64,000 bases of DNA from Sphingobacterium sp. CZ-UAM (GCF_002000245.1 NZ_MTCM01000001.1:1860001-1924000); one strand, 5' to 3'. Positions 1 through 10,085 are shown, counted from the stretch's first letter. Program-made: numbers and translations. Notes: generated from the letters alone by a model not told the origin.

Positions 1-852
1 ACGGCGGAAAAACTGAATCATTGGCTACACAACTACCCGGATATCGAATCAACTAAAACAGTAGGATTAATCCTTGCCGGAAATATACCTCTTGTCGGAT
101 TTCATGACATCCTTTGTGTCCTAATCAGTGGATTCAAAGCGAAAATTAAACTATCCTCAGATGATGCCGGTTTAACGACTTATGTGCTCAATCGTCTAAA
201 ACAACTAGAACCTGACTTTGCGGCAGCGTTTGAAATCGTCGATAAACTCAAAGACTTCGACCTCGTGATTGCAACGGGTTCAAACAATACGGCCCGTTAT
301 TTCGACTATTATTTTGGATCCAAACCACATATTATCCGCCGCAATAGAAATAGTGTAGCAGTCATTACAGGACAGGAATCCCCTGCCCAACTGGAAGCCC
401 TGGGTCACGATATCTTCGACTATTTCGGCCTTGGCTGCCGCTCGGTTTCCAAGCTTTTCATTCCAAAAGAGTATGCAGTAGCGCATTTTTTTGAAGGAAT
501 AGCGGCTTATAAAGACGTATCCGAACACTTTAAATACAATAATAATTACGACTACAATAAATCCATCTATCTGATCAACGGCGATAAGCATTTTGACAAT
601 GGATTTCTGCTGCTCAAACAGGATCCGCGTCTGGCCTCCCCGCTATCCGTGGTTTATTATGAGGAATACGGCTCCCTTGAAGATGTCGAACAGGAACTAA
701 AGCAGCAAGCTGAACAGATCCAGTGTGTCGTCTCGGAAGTCCCACTCAACATACAGTCCCCGGTTTTTCATTTTGGTGAAAGTCAATGCCCGGCCTTGGA
801 CGATTATGCAGATGGTATAAATACGCTGGATTTTTTATTTGCAAACCCGTAA
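1..852 (+). CDS. Acyl-CoA reductase (LuxC family), C-terminal part
   Basis: The reading frame is open from base 1, so the gene begins upstream of the window; the GTG at 184 is internal, because the codons before it still encode family sequence. Seen: the motif AGNIPLVGFHD near the start, then ATGSNNTARYFDYYFG and a conserved segment ending in GLGCRSVSKLFIP, typical of Bacteroidota acyl-CoA reductases. Known for the family: NADPH-dependent reduction of fatty acyl-CoA to aldehyde, with an active-site cysteine, probably the one in GLGCRSVS. The physiological substrate here is unknown. The family call is fairly secure; the role is inference. Confidence 0.85.
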   Translation, partial: TAEKLNHWLHNYPDIESTKTVGLILAGNIPLVGFHDILCVLISGFKAKIKLSSDDAGLTTYVLNRLKQLEPDFAAAFEIVDKLKDFDLVIATGSNNTARYFDYYFGSKPHIIRRNRNSVAVITGQESPAQLEALGHDIFDYFGLGCRSVSKLFIPKEYAVAHFFEGIAAYKDVSEHFKYNNNYDYNKSIYLINGDKHFDNGFLLLKQDPRLASPLSVVYYEEYGSLEDVEQELKQQAEQIQCVVSEVPLNIQSPVFHFGESQCPALDDYADGINTLDFLFANP

Positions 853-907
853 GCTTCCGTTAAATTCGTAGTAAAGAAATTGCATTAAAAATACTAACTT
901 TGAAATC

Positions 908-1111
908 ATGTATATCATTAAAGTAAAAGGTGTCGCCAAAATTCCCGACTATGTGCAGCTGCGAGATGATGCCTTCACCTTGTTGGCATATTTTAGAGTG
1001 GATCGACCTGACAAATCCCTAGACAAGATCGGATTGGGAGAAAAGGCGGAATATATCATGCAATTGGTGAGAGAAATGCCTTTTGGTCAAATTAAAAAAT
1101 TAGAGTTTTAA
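908..1111 (+). CDS. Small conserved protein of unknown function
   Basis: A 67-residue protein without signal peptide or membrane segment; charged and probably a small alpha/beta fold. It lies 5 bases upstream of the ftsE-like gene and is probably co-transcribed with it. A Bacteroidota-type -7 box (TAACTTTG, 895-902) ends only 5 bases before the ATG, so the mRNA may be almost leaderless, although no well-spaced -33 box is visible. I do not recognise a functional domain. The conserved position beside ftsE suggests, but does not show, an envelope or division role. Confidence 0.7.
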   Translation: MYIIKVKGVAKIPDYVQLRDDAFTLLAYFRVDRPDKSLDKIGLGEKAEYIMQLVREMPFGQIKKLEF

Positions 1112-1116
1112 CGCCC

Positions 1117-1797
1117 ATGATTGAAAATAAAGTAATTACATTAAAGAACGTTGATATCTTTCAACAGAAACATTTAGTTTTATCCAATGTCAATTTAAGC
1201 ATCGGTAAGGGAGAATTTCTCTACCTTATCGGACAGTCTGGCAGTGGAAAAAGTAGTTTATTAAAAATCATCTATGGCGATTTATATATCGGCAACGGAG
1301 AGGGAATGATCGCCGGATTTGATCTCAAAAAACTTCATGAAAATGATGTGCCCTATTTACGCCGGAAATTGGGTATTGTCTTTCAGGACTTTCATTTACT
1401 CTCAGACCGGACGATAGAAAAAAATCTGGAGTTTGCGCTGAAAGCCACAGGTTGGAAAGATAAAAAAATGATCGATGGACGCATCTTGGACGTATTGGAG
1501 AAAGTTGGACTTCGTTCAAAACTAAAGAAAATGCCCCATGAACTTTCCGGTGGTGAGCAACAGCGGATCGTTATTGCCCGTGCGCTACTGAATAACCCAG
1601 AGATTATCCTTGCGGATGAGCCTACCGGAAACCTGGACCCAGCTACTTCAGAGGAAATTGTCCTTTTACTCCGTGACATCGCCAATTCCGGAACAGCAAT
1701 TTTAATGGCCACCCACGATTATACCATTATCCGTAATATGCCTTCCCGAATTATTAAAACTGGAGATGGCATCCTACAGGACAATGTCAGCATCTAA
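1117..1797 (+). CDS. ftsE: Cell-division ABC transporter ATP-binding protein FtsE
   Basis: A single ABC ATPase domain of 226 residues, the normal FtsE length. Walker A GQSGSGKS is at residues 39-46, the Q-loop is in VFQDFHLL, the signature LSGGEQQR is near residue 143, and Walker B ILADEPTG is followed by a conserved His switch (ATHD). FtsE pairs with the membrane protein FtsX and regulates peptidoglycan hydrolases at the division site. No ftsX lies next to it: the following gene is grpE, with its own control region. A LolD-like lipoprotein transporter ATPase is the main alternative; length and lack of a LolC/E neighbour favour FtsE. Confidence 0.82.
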   Translation: MIENKVITLKNVDIFQQKHLVLSNVNLSIGKGEFLYLIGQSGSGKSSLLKIIYGDLYIGNGEGMIAGFDLKKLHENDVPYLRRKLGIVFQDFHLLSDRTIEKNLEFALKATGWKDKKMIDGRILDVLEKVGLRSKLKKMPHELSGGEQQRIVIARALLNNPEIILADEPTGNLDPATSEEIVLLLRDIANSGTAILMATHDYTIIRNMPSRIIKTGDGILQDNVSI

Positions 1798-1800
1798 GTG

Positions 1801-1886
1801 AAAAACTGACAACTAAAAAGACATTTTTGCAAATTCCGACAAATTGTTAGGTTATTTTATTAAAATCTGACAAGCTGTCGGAATTT
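1801..1886 (+). promoter_or_regulatory. Possible regulatory region of grpE-dnaJ: phased CYGACAA boxes and inverted repeat
   Basis: Three copies of CYGACAA lie at 1806-1812, 1836-1842 and 1867-1873, 30 and 31 bases apart (about three helical turns). An exact 11-bp inverted repeat has arms AAATTCCGACA at 1831-1841 and TGTCGGAATTT at 1876-1886. No CIRCE element (TTAGCACTC-N9-GAGTGCTAA) is present. The position ahead of two chaperone genes suggests a stress-related operator; no protein that binds it can be named from the sequence. Confidence 0.45.
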
Positions 1887-1955
1887 TATTGTTTGGCAAA
1901 AACTTTGAGAAAAGAAGATATAGAAAATTTTTGAATCTATTTTAGCATTGAAGAT

Positions 1956-2504
1956 ATGAATGAGCAAGATAATTATTACGATGAGAGTCAAGATCAAGTA
2001 GAAACGAATTCTTCTGATCAACAAGAGCAGCCTTCCGATAATCCGGTAGAATTATCTGCCGAAGAAAAGTTGGCAGCAGAATTGGCAGAGGCTAAGGATA
2101 AATATATTCGTCTTTCTGCTGAATTTGACAATTATAGAAAACGTACAAGTAAAGAACGTGTTGAATTGATTCAATCCGCAGGGAAAGATGTGATCAGTAA
2201 ATTATTACCTACCTTAGACGATTTTGACCGGGCATTAAATGCAATGGAAACTGCTACAGACGTAGAATCCGTTAAAACAGGAATGGAGATTGTCAACAAC
2301 AAATTAAGACAGACATTATCTCAACTCGGATTAAAAGAAATGGAAACTGTGGGTCAGGCATTTGATCCTGAATTACAGGAAGCGATTACATCTATTCCAG
2401 CTCCTACAGCAGATTTAAAAAATAAAGTAGTGGATGTCATTGAAAAAGGATACTACCTGGGTGACAAAGTGATCCGTCACGCAAAAGTAGTTATAGGTCA
2501 ATAA
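1956..2504 (+). CDS. grpE: Nucleotide exchange factor GrpE
   Basis: A 182-residue protein with a disordered acidic N-terminus (about residues 1-35, rich in D, E, Q and S), a long coiled coil containing [14 protein letters not shown], and the C-terminal beta domain with the GrpE signature ending [17 protein letters not shown]. GrpE releases ADP from DnaK in the chaperone cycle. It is followed 10 bases later by dnaJ, forming a two-gene operon without dnaK. Upstream lies a repeat-rich control region (1801-1886). Confidence 0.97.
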   Translation: MNEQDNYYDESQDQVETNSSDQQEQPSDNPVELSAEEKLAAELAEAKDKYIRLSAEFDNYRKRTSKERVELIQSAGKDVISKLLPTLDDFDRALNAMETATDVESVKTGMEIVNNKLRQTLSQLGLKEMETVGQAFDPELQEAITSIPAPTADLKNKVVDVIEKGYYLGDKVIRHAKVVIGQ

Positions 2505-2514
2505 TATTAAGACG

Positions 2515-3669
2515 ATGTCAAAAAGAGATTATTACGATATACTTGGTGTCGCGCGTTCAGCGGACGAGAAGGAGATTAAATCAGCCTATCGCAAATTAGC
2601 GATTAAGTATCACCCGGACAAAAACCCCGGTGATCATGAAGCTGAGGAAAAATTTAAGGAGGCCGCTGAGGCATACGATATCTTGAGCAATCCACAGAAA
2701 CGTCAACGTTATGACCAGTTTGGCCATGCCGGCAATTCCGCAAGCGGAGGCTACGGTGGTGGCGGCGGCATGAATATGGAAGACATATTTAGCCAATTTG
2801 GTGATATTTTTGGTGGCGGACACCCTTTCGAGAGTTTCTTCGGTGGTGGTGGCGGTCAGCGCGGTGGGCGCCGTGTCGCACGTGGAAGCAACTTGCGTAT
2901 TAAAGTTAAATTGACTCTTGAAGAAATTGCCAAAGGTGTTGAGAAGAAAGTAAAAGTTAACAAACAGGTTTCCTGCCACAGCTGCGATGGCTCAGGTGCA
3001 AAAGATAAATCCTCTTTCCATACCTGTAAAACCTGTGGTGGCTCTGGATCCGTACGTAGAGTAACGAATACGATTCTTGGACAAATGCAAACCACCAGCA
3101 CCTGCCCTACCTGTAATGGTGAAGGTGTTGAAATCACAGCAAAATGTACGACCTGTAGAGGTGAAGGATTAGAACGTGGCGAAGAAACTATCGCAATCAA
3201 TATCCCAGCGGGCGTAAGCGAAGGCATGCAGCTCTCCATGAGCGGAAAAGGAAATGCCGCACCTCGCGGCGGTGTTCCCGGAGATCTTATTATATTAATC
3301 GAAGAAGTACCGCACGAAAGCCTAAAACGCGATGGCCTGAATGTGATCTATGATCTATACATTAATTTTGTCGATGCCACGTTAGGTACCAGTGTCGAAG
3401 TTCCGACAATTGATGGAAAAGCTAAAATAAAAATCGAACCCGGAACTCAGGGCGGTAAAATATTACGTCTGAAAGGAAAAGGTATTCCTGAAGTCAATTC
3501 TTACCATAAAGGTGATCAACTTGTGTATGTGAATATATGGACGCCAAAAGTTGTATCCAACGAAGAAAAAGAATTGTTGAATAAACTGAAAGAATCACCA
3601 AACTTTAAACCACAACCCGGTAAAAGTGAAAAATCATTCTTTGAACGTATCAAAGAATACTTCGAATAA
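2515..3669 (+). CDS. dnaJ: Chaperone protein DnaJ
   Basis: A full-length type I DnaJ of 384 residues: J domain at the N-terminus with HPD (in [10 protein letters not shown]), a Gly/Phe-rich linker from about residue 70 to 125, four zinc-binding repeats ([32 protein letters not shown]) and the C-terminal substrate-binding domain. It delivers unfolded clients to DnaK and stimulates its ATPase. Second gene of the grpE-dnaJ operon, ended by a strong hairpin terminator just downstream. Confidence 0.98.
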   Translation: MSKRDYYDILGVARSADEKEIKSAYRKLAIKYHPDKNPGDHEAEEKFKEAAEAYDILSNPQKRQRYDQFGHAGNSASGGYGGGGGMNMEDIFSQFGDIFGGGHPFESFFGGGGGQRGGRRVARGSNLRIKVKLTLEEIAKGVEKKVKVNKQVSCHSCDGSGAKDKSSFHTCKTCGGSGSVRRVTNTILGQMQTTSTCPTCNGEGVEITAKCTTCRGEGLERGEETIAINIPAGVSEGMQLSMSGKGNAAPRGGVPGDLIILIEEVPHESLKRDGLNVIYDLYINFVDATLGTSVEVPTIDGKAKIKIEPGTQGGKILRLKGKGIPEVNSYHKGDQLVYVNIWTPKVVSNEEKELLNKLKESPNFKPQPGKSEKSFFERIKEYFE

Positions 3670-3688
3670 ATTCGAATCAACCGATAGC

Positions 3689-3730
3689 AAAAGCGCCATT
3701 GATCAAATTGATCAATGGCGCTTTTTTTTG
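3689..3730 (+). terminator. Rho-independent terminator of grpE-dnaJ
   Basis: A near-perfect hairpin with arms 3691-3706 and 3708-3723 (AAGCGCCATTGATCAA and its complement), followed by a run of T. It lies 20 bases after the dnaJ stop codon. Confidence 0.92.
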
Positions 3731-3980
3731 CTTTCTTACGGAAAACTGACAAATAAAAACAAAAAGTCAATTCAATATAGAAATTCAAAAAACAAACCGC
3801 TGTTTATTAAAAAATAACAAAATTTAATTAATTGAACCACTTTAATTTACGAGTTCAGCAAAATATCCAGACAATACAGTGACAATAAAATCAACTAATT
3901 TTACGACATTTGACTAACGAATTAAAAAAGTCAGAAAGTAATTACTGGCTTATTGAAACAAACTATTAAAATAAAAACAC

Positions 3981-4619
3981 ATGAAAAAAGTTTTACTTAC
4001 ATTAGCTGCCGTAGCTGGTTTGACAGTCGCTTCACAAGCGCAAGAATTTGGTTTCAAAAAAACTGACTTCATTGTTGAAGGTAATCTTTCAGCAAATACT
4101 TCAAATGATAAAACGGAACATGTAAAAACAAACTCATTTAACTTCAACCCTTCTGTTGGTTACTTTGTTACGGATAAAATTGCCGTAGGTTTAGATTTCA
4201 ACATTGGAAATGATAAAACAACAAAGAACGTTGATCAAGCAAATGAGTCTTATGTAAAAGGCAATAGCTTTGGTGTAGGTGCATACGGACGTTATTACTT
4301 CCTTGAATTAGGATCACGTTTCAAAACTTACGCTCAATTAGGTGCTGGCTATGCGCAAGAGGATGGAAAAATCAATGACGGCGTTAAAACAACTGATATC
4401 GCTAAAACAAAAGCTTTTGGTGCTAACGCTGGTTTAGGTATCAATTACTTTGTAACACCTAAAATCGCTATCAACTTTGGTTTGACTGATTTATTGTCAT
4501 TCAAAACTTCAAAACTTGACGTTGACGGAGCAAAATCATCTAACGAATTTAACGCAAACATCAATAGCTTCAACAACTTCTTTGATACTGCTAAATTTGG
4601 TTTAACATTCAAATTCTAG
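3981..4619 (+). CDS. Outer-membrane beta-barrel protein (porin-like)
   Basis: A 212-residue protein with a clear Sec signal peptide (MKKVLLTLAAVAGLTVASQA, cleavage before QEFGF). The mature part alternates amphipathic strands such as FNFNPSVGYFVTDKIAVGLDF and YGRYYFLELGSRFKTYAQLGAGYA, ending in LTFKF with a C-terminal aromatic residue as in outer-membrane barrels. This fits the small 8-stranded barrel family common in Bacteroidota. Ligand or function is unknown. It stands alone, with a 250-base AT-rich region ahead of it and a terminator behind. Confidence 0.82.
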   Translation: MKKVLLTLAAVAGLTVASQAQEFGFKKTDFIVEGNLSANTSNDKTEHVKTNSFNFNPSVGYFVTDKIAVGLDFNIGNDKTTKNVDQANESYVKGNSFGVGAYGRYYFLELGSRFKTYAQLGAGYAQEDGKINDGVKTTDIAKTKAFGANAGLGINYFVTPKIAINFGLTDLLSFKTSKLDVDGAKSSNEFNANINSFNNFFDTAKFGLTFKF

Positions 4620-4641
4620 TTTATAACACTAGAATATCCAA

Positions 4642-4684
4642 TACAAAGAAAAGGCGATAAGATACTTATCGCCTTTTCTTTGTA
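4642..4684. terminator. Bidirectional terminator between barrel protein and NlpC/P60 genes
   Basis: A symmetric hairpin (ACAAAGAAAAGGCGATAAG and its near complement around a short loop) with A-rich and T-rich flanks. It can serve both the plus gene ending at 4619 and the minus gene ending at 4695. Confidence 0.9.
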
Positions 4685-4694
4685 TACGAGCTGC

Positions 4695-5468
4695 TTAATT
4701 ATATCGCTTTACAATACGCAGTTTATGCGAATATTTATTCAATTCCCGGTTAAAGATACCTTCGTTGTCCATTCGATCAATACGTACTTTAGCGGATGCA
4801 TGGATAATGGTATCCCGATCCAGCATAATGCCTACATGTGTAATCCGTCCTTCAGCATTGTCAAAATAAGCTAAATCGCCTGTCCTAATCTCCGAAACAA
4901 AATCAACGTTATCGCCGATTTCCGCCTGCTGATAGGCATCTCTTGGCAGGTTGATCCCAAAGCAACTATAGATTAACTGAGAAAAACCTGAACAGTCAAT
5001 TCCCCATTGTGAACGCCCGCCCCATAAATAAGGCGTATCCTTATAGCTCATTGCAAGCTGAGCCACCTCCGTCTCAAAATCAGCCCTGGAAAAGGCATTG
5101 ACACTCCCTTGATAAGTCAGCGCCAGCTCACCTAAAGTAACCCTATTGGCTTCATTTAAATAAAGTTTTGTGCCGTGACAGAGATGCAGCCGACTTTCCC
5201 CGTTAAAAAGCAATCCACCCTCCCTTCCGACGATATCGGGTTTCCCCGCAAAATACTGCGCTATATCCGCCGCGTCTACGGCCATAAACTGACCATTCTG
5301 AATCCATCCCAAATAGTCCGTCTCCAACATCCTGATCGCTGTCCAGTCAGGCTGAGCGTCCAGAATTTCAAATAATTCACCAAATAACACCTGGGAAACC
5401 ATCTCACTCCGATGTGCCTGCTCCGAACGCAAAGGAACCAGCGCAAGTGTACAAATACCATATTTCAT
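4695..5468 (-). CDS. NlpC/P60 (C40) peptidoglycan endopeptidase with N-terminal SH3-type domain
   Basis: 257 residues. The N-terminal half resembles bacterial SH3 repeats (GELFEILDAQPDWTAIRM and DYLGWIQNGQF). The catalytic NlpC/P60 domain covers about residues 130-257, with Cys159 in GIDCSGFSQ, His211 in ITHVGIM and His223 in IIHAS as the likely triad. The layout matches gamma-D-glutamyl-diamino acid dipeptidyl peptidases of the YkfC/DPP VI type, which trim stem peptides during cell-wall recycling. No obvious signal peptide is present, which fits a cytoplasmic recycling role better than wall cutting. Divergent from uspA. Confidence 0.88.
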   Translation of the reverse strand: MKYGICTLALVPLRSEQAHRSEMVSQVLFGELFEILDAQPDWTAIRMLETDYLGWIQNGQFMAVDAADIAQYFAGKPDIVGREGGLLFNGESRLHLCHGTKLYLNEANRVTLGELALTYQGSVNAFSRADFETEVAQLAMSYKDTPYLWGGRSQWGIDCSGFSQLIYSCFGINLPRDAYQQAEIGDNVDFVSEIRTGDLAYFDNAEGRITHVGIMLDRDTIIHASAKVRIDRMDNEGIFNRELNKYSHKLRIVKRYN

Positions 5469-5541
5469 TGGCCAAATAAAACAAAACTGTCAGATCTGTG
5501 ATTATATATTATAAAACGAAGATAAATTAATTATAGTAGAT

Positions 5542-6015
5542 ATGGAGAATACAAATTTAAAATTCAAAAGAATACTCGTTGCTGTCGATGATGCTCCATG
5601 TTCTGAGAAAGCTATTCTATATGCCCGAGAATTGGCGCAGGTATTCCGTGCTTCCGTTGCCCTGGTCACTGTGATCCCGCCTACCTCACCGACAAATTTC
5701 GGGGCGGATCCCCTATTGGGCCAGCAGCCTATTATCGTACCCGAAGTATCTGAAATGGAACAGGAAAACGCACAAAAATACCTGGAAAAATTAAGCCGGG
5801 AATTTGTCGGCTCGGAAGAAGTCTATCTTTTCAATCGAATCGGATCCGTTAAAGAAGAAATTCTTGCGGCTTCTCATGAATGGTCAGCCGATCTGATTAT
5901 CATGGGATCCAACGGCCGGAGTGGATTTGATCATTTTATTTCAGGTTCCGTATCTGAATCCGTTATTCGCAAAGCGACCTGCCCTGTACTAGTCATTCCA
6001 AGTAAATGTGATTAA
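5542..6015 (+). CDS. Universal stress protein UspA family
   Basis: 157 residues, one Usp domain. The N-terminal strand ILVAVDDAPCSEKAILYA and the C-terminal nucleotide-binding motif MGSNGRSGFDHFISGSVSESVI (G-2X-G-9X-G-S/T pattern) are both present, so it is likely an ATP-binding type. Usp proteins help survival under starvation and stress. It is transcribed alone, divergently from the NlpC/P60 gene with only 73 bases between them. Confidence 0.92.
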   Translation: MENTNLKFKRILVAVDDAPCSEKAILYARELAQVFRASVALVTVIPPTSPTNFGADPLLGQQPIIVPEVSEMEQENAQKYLEKLSREFVGSEEVYLFNRIGSVKEEILAASHEWSADLIIMGSNGRSGFDHFISGSVSESVIRKATCPVLVIPSKCD

Positions 6016-6053
6016 ATCTAAAGGAGCCTATCGCCTGGAGTTATCTGTAGACA

Positions 6054-6090
6054 AAAAAGAGCCTATTCTTAAAAAAGAATAGGCTCCTGT
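6054..6090 (-). terminator. Terminator of the guaA / lipoprotein / rRNA methyltransferase unit
   Basis: A 12-bp stem (arms GAGCCTATTCTT at 6061-6072 and its complement at 6077-6088). Read on the minus strand it is followed by a run of six T, whereas the plus side has no T run, so it serves the minus-strand genes. Confidence 0.85.
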
Positions 6091-6111
6091 ATACTTATTG
6101 GATCACTCGAC

Positions 6112-7287
6112 TTATTTTTTGATCAGGCGGGCAACGAACATACTATCTGCCCGCTCTGTATAACCGTCCAAAAGACGCATACTCTCCAGTTCAAAGCCCA
6201 AATTACTTAAAATATAATCAACCACATCCTCATTTTCGGCTTTAAACACCGAGCAGGTAATATAAATCAGTGGTTTCCCTACTTTCACATATCCCGCAAC
6301 ATGTCCCGCAATTGTTTTCTGCAAAGCACTAAATTCCGCAATCTTGGCCGTTTTAAATTCCCGGATCATCTCTGGTGTACGCCCCCAGGTACCTGAACCC
6401 GTACAAGGTGCATCCAGCAATACGCCGTCAAATTTCTCATTTCCTAGGATTGGATAAGGATCCTTTGTCAGATCCAATATTTTCTTGCGGTAATGTTTGA
6501 TACCGGCATGATCAAATCGCTCATCCAGGTTACGGAGGATACTCATCCGCAGATCAGACACCAATAAATCAACAGAAGGGCATGCATCCATTAATAAAAG
6601 AGATTTACCACCAGATGCTGCACAGGCGTCCCACCACGACTCTTTTTCCTCAGGCTTCATAAACTCAAGCGTCCGCTGCGAGGATAAATCCTGCACCTCA
6701 ATGAGCCCGTCCAATGCTGAAAGCCGCTGTAATGAAGTCCCATTGGGCAAAGAGATTGTCTGATCGCCCAATTCACTATAGGGAATCTGGTTTTCATCCA
6801 AAATGGCGCGTACCACCTTATTTTTACCGCGTTTTACCCGAATATACAAATGTGGCTGAACCAATTGACTCTTCAGAAACAGCTTGGTATCTAGCTGCGC
6901 AGAAAAATAGGCTGTAAAAGGAAATAAGTCTTCTACTTTCAGCAAGCCCTCAGCTTCCAGAAAAGCAATCTTTTCGTCCAAAGATAAACCCATTCTACTA
7001 CTATACTCCGGTTCCAGCAGTTCAACCAAAGGGCTCTCTTTTTCACATAAAAACTCAGCAAGCACCAATCTGCGTTGCTGCGACAACTGTGACGCAGCTT
7101 GGCCCAAACGGAAATAATTGTAGCACAAACGGGAAGTAGACCGACGGTCCGAAGACCCCATCTGTTTATTCTCCTTAAAAAAAGTCGTTAAATAGCGTGA
7201 AAATGGTTGATCCCCTTCAAATCCATCCATCGCCCGCTCAAAATTACGTATTTGTTGGTAAACACGCTTTTCACTCAATTCAGCCAT
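6112..7287 (-). CDS. RsmB/NOP family rRNA cytosine-C5 methyltransferase
   Basis: 391 residues. The C-terminal Rossmann domain carries the AdoMet motif DACAASGGKS near residue 221, DAPCTGSGTW with Cys294, and ITCSVFKAENE with Cys345, the two cysteines needed for methyl transfer and product release in this family. The N-terminal part is helical, with an RNA-binding subdomain (about 130-190). The usual DACAAPGGK proline is replaced by serine. It probably methylates a cytosine in 16S rRNA; which one cannot be told from sequence. It starts 7 bases after the lipoprotein gene and is the last gene of the guaA unit. Confidence 0.87.
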   Translation of the reverse strand: MAELSEKRVYQQIRNFERAMDGFEGDQPFSRYLTTFFKENKQMGSSDRRSTSRLCYNYFRLGQAASQLSQQRRLVLAEFLCEKESPLVELLEPEYSSRMGLSLDEKIAFLEAEGLLKVEDLFPFTAYFSAQLDTKLFLKSQLVQPHLYIRVKRGKNKVVRAILDENQIPYSELGDQTISLPNGTSLQRLSALDGLIEVQDLSSQRTLEFMKPEEKESWWDACAASGGKSLLLMDACPSVDLLVSDLRMSILRNLDERFDHAGIKHYRKKILDLTKDPYPILGNEKFDGVLLDAPCTGSGTWGRTPEMIREFKTAKIAEFSALQKTIAGHVAGYVKVGKPLIYITCSVFKAENEDVVDYILSNLGFELESMRLLDGYTERADSMFVARLIKK

Positions 7288-7294
7288 TCAAAGA

Positions 7295-8584
7295 TTATTT
7301 TCTTTCAAATTTCTTGTTGTGATAAACAATAATCCCCAGCGCTCGATTTGCATAGCCCCACTTCGGATAGAACTCAAACTTATAATCGCTATTGAGTCCC
7401 GAGAATTTTTCCTGGGTTATATGGCTTACGTAATCCACACCATACTTATGCAGTAGACGGCCAAAATAAACAGCGGCATCATAGCCCTTATAGGAGAACT
7501 CAGAAGGATCTACTTTATACAGCGATTTGTAATGTGATATAAACTTTCTTGTATCGCTATCGGAATCATCGGCCAAGCTTGACGAAGTAACCGTTAAGCT
7601 ATAAAAATCCATATTTTCAAAGTTTTCAAAAGAAAGTTTTGAAAGATTCGGATGACCATATAACTTAAATTGGTTACCGGGATTTAAAAAACGCTCATCC
7701 ATCGCATCCAACAAACCCTTTATCAGGTTCTTATTTGCAGTTCCGGATACGATATGGTTTGTTCCTGTCAATACGAGACTATTCTTAAGTTCATTGATAC
7801 TCACAACCGTTTTTACCTTTGCCTGGGCATTCGCTTTTGTGATTCCACTGGCAAAATTGACCAAAAACTGTTTGCTTTCATCGTCTCCGGCATCATAGAT
7901 CAAAATCTGATCACCATTATAATATTGATCGGCGACATATTTGGCCATTGTTTCGGAATGCGTCCGTATCGATGGTGTCATAGACACTAGGTTGGGCACA
8001 CTGAATTCCGAGGCCATCGTCGCTGCCAAGGGAGACACTTGAAGAACGTTCTTGTTCGCAAAGGTCTGCGCAAAACTTCTGATTTCCCGCGGGTAAACAG
8101 GACCGACAACAAGTGCTGCATCTTTAACTGCCGCAGCTGTTCCCAAAGACGCGTTATAGGCTACATTATCGCGTGAGTCGATGACCTGCAAATCAAACAG
8201 CATTCCATCTTTGGCGATCTTGTCCAGACCTATCTGAAAACCTTGGTAAAAATCCAATGCCAGAGCAGAACGCCCGACATCCTCAGCAGTCACCGTTTTG
8301 GCAATACCATTTAATTCAAAAGGCAAGAGCAGGGCAATTTTATTGTTCTTAACCAAATGGCCATTTATAGTCTGCACATCGCCTACTTTGACAACAGGCT
8401 TATCTTTCTCCTTGTTTGGTTTGGTGACAGCAGTTTGCTGTTCGCCCCCGCTAGAAGAGGGCGAACGCAATACCGTGCTTTTTTTGGTTGTACAGCTTGC
8501 CAGGCATAATGCCACAAGCGCTGCAACCCATATTTTATTCCCACTCAATCGTAGCGGGTGGTTTTGAACTGATATCATATACAA
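7295..8584 (-). CDS. Lipoprotein with periplasmic-binding-protein type I fold (LpoA/LivJ-like)
   Basis: Up to 429 residues. A hydrophobic stretch ends in the lipobox LASC, so it is a lipoprotein; after a Ser/Lys-rich linker comes a type I periplasmic binding fold ([47 protein letters not shown]). Such proteins act as solute receptors or as activators of penicillin-binding proteins; no transporter genes are nearby, so a cell-envelope role is plausible but unproven. The ATG at 8584 overlaps the end of guaA by 50 bases; a TTG about 14 codons later, still inside guaA, would give a shorter signal peptide ([11 protein letters not shown]). Confidence 0.78.
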   Translation of the reverse strand: MYMISVQNHPLRLSGNKIWVAALVALCLASCTTKKSTVLRSPSSSGGEQQTAVTKPNKEKDKPVVKVGDVQTINGHLVKNNKIALLLPFELNGIAKTVTAEDVGRSALALDFYQGFQIGLDKIAKDGMLFDLQVIDSRDNVAYNASLGTAAAVKDAALVVGPVYPREIRSFAQTFANKNVLQVSPLAATMASEFSVPNLVSMTPSIRTHSETMAKYVADQYYNGDQILIYDAGDDESKQFLVNFASGITKANAQAKVKTVVSINELKNSLVLTGTNHIVSGTANKNLIKGLLDAMDERFLNPGNQFKLYGHPNLSKLSFENFENMDFYSLTVTSSSLADDSDSDTRKFISHYKSLYKVDPSEFSYKGYDAAVYFGRLLHKYGVDYVSHITQEKFSGLNSDYKFEFYPKWGYANRALGIIVYHNKKFERK

Positions 8585-10085
8585 CTCTGTTTATTCCTTT
8601 CACATGGTTGATAATTTCATTTGAAATTTTTGCCAACAGGTCATATGGTAGATGAATCCAATCTGCAGTCATGCCATCAAGAGATCCTACAGCTCTTAAG
8701 CTCACAACATGCTCGTAAGTACGCTCGTCGCCCATTACCCCTACCGAACGCACAGGTAAAAAGATCGTACCAGCTTGCCATACTTTATCATACCATCCGG
8801 ATTCTTTCAGGTTATTGATAAAGATTGCATCCGCTTCCTGAACGATTCTTACTTTTTCGGCTGTAATATCACCCAAAATACGAATGGCCAAACCCGGTCC
8901 TGGAAATGGATGTCTTCCTAATATCGCCTGATCTACCTCTAATGCTTTCCCAACTCTTCTGACTTCATCTTTAAATAAAGTCTTCAATGGTTCAACAACT
9001 TTCAGTTTCATAAAATCAGGCAGACCGCCGACATTATGGTGTGATTTTATTGTCGCTGAAGGGCCTTTGACCGAAACCGATTCGATGATATCCGGGTAGA
9101 TTGTACCCTGACCCAACCATTTCGCTTCGATACCTTCTGGCAATTCTTTTTGGATTTCCTTTGCCGCCTCATCAAATACATCGATAAAGGAATTACCGAT
9201 GATCTTGCGCTTCTCCTCAGGCTCTGAAACTCCTGCCAAACGACCGTAGAAAAGGTCCTTTGCATTAATTCCTTTAATATTTAAACCCATATTTTTGTAA
9301 GAATCCAATACCTGCTCGTATTCATCTTTACGGAGCAAGCCATGATCTACAAAAATACAGTGTAAGTTCTGTCCGATAGCATGGTGCAATAAAACTGCAG
9401 CAACAGTAGAATCCACACCTCCAGATAACGCCATAATCACGTGGTCATCCCCCAACTGTTCTTTCAGTGACGCGACTGTAGTCTCTACAAATGCATCTGG
9501 GGTCCAATCCTGCGCACATCCGCAGATACCCACGACGAAGTTTTTCAACAAAATAGCCCCATCGGTACTATGGGTTACTTCGGGATGGAACTGTATACCA
9601 TAGGTACGTGTACCTTTGACCTGATATGCCGCTACACGTACTTTATCTGTGCTGGCAATGATCTCAAAATTGTCGGGCACCTCTTTGATGGTGTCACCAT
9701 GAGACATCCATACCTGAGATTGTACCGGTACACCTGCCAATAAATCATTTTCACTATTGACAAATTGCAGATTTGCACGACCATACTCACGGATTTCAGA
9801 TGGCAATACATTTCCGCCCGATTGCTGCGCAATATATTGGGCACCGTAACACACTCCTAAAAGTGGGAAACGCTCCTGGATAGCGACAAAATCAATTTGA
9901 GGTGCATCCTCTTGTCGAACGGAAAACGGACTTCCTGAGAATATAACACCTTTCACAGATTCATCAAAATCTGGCAATTTATTAAACGGGTGTATCTCAC
10001 AATACACATTTAGTTCTCTGACACGTCTTGCAATTAATTGCGTGTACTGAGACCCGAAGTCTAGAATGATAATTTTTTCTGGCAT
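8535..10085 (-). CDS. guaA: GMP synthase (glutamine-hydrolysing)
   Basis: 516 residues, the usual two-part enzyme. The glutamine amidotransferase domain has the nucleophile Cys79 in GVCYGAQ and the His-Glu pair in FHPEVTHS; the ATP pyrophosphatase domain has the P-loop [11 protein letters not shown], followed by the dimerisation domain ending in TIEWE. It converts XMP to GMP in purine synthesis. A -7 box (TACCTTTG on the minus strand, 10090-10097) lies immediately before the ATG, suggesting its own promoter with a very short leader. Confidence 0.98.
   Translation of the reverse strand: MPEKIIILDFGSQYTQLIARRVRELNVYCEIHPFNKLPDFDESVKGVIFSGSPFSVRQEDAPQIDFVAIQERFPLLGVCYGAQYIAQQSGGNVLPSEIREYGRANLQFVNSENDLLAGVPVQSQVWMSHGDTIKEVPDNFEIIASTDKVRVAAYQVKGTRTYGIQFHPEVTHSTDGAILLKNFVVGICGCAQDWTPDAFVETTVASLKEQLGDDHVIMALSGGVDSTVAAVLLHHAIGQNLHCIFVDHGLLRKDEYEQVLDSYKNMGLNIKGINAKDLFYGRLAGVSEPEEKRKIIGNSFIDVFDEAAKEIQKELPEGIEAKWLGQGTIYPDIIESVSVKGPSATIKSHHNVGGLPDFMKLKVVEPLKTLFKDEVRRVGKALEVDQAILGRHPFPGPGLAIRILGDITAEKVRIVQEADAIFINNLKESGWYDKVWQAGTIFLPVRSVGVMGDERTYEHVVSLRAVGSLDGMTADWIHLPYDLLAKISNEIINHVKGINRVVYDISSKPPATIEWE

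Noticed and set aside
1876..1886. CIRCE heat-shock element ahead of grpE
   Set aside because: The inverted repeat here is AATTCCGACA / TGTCGGAATT, not TTAGCACTC / GAGTGCTAA.
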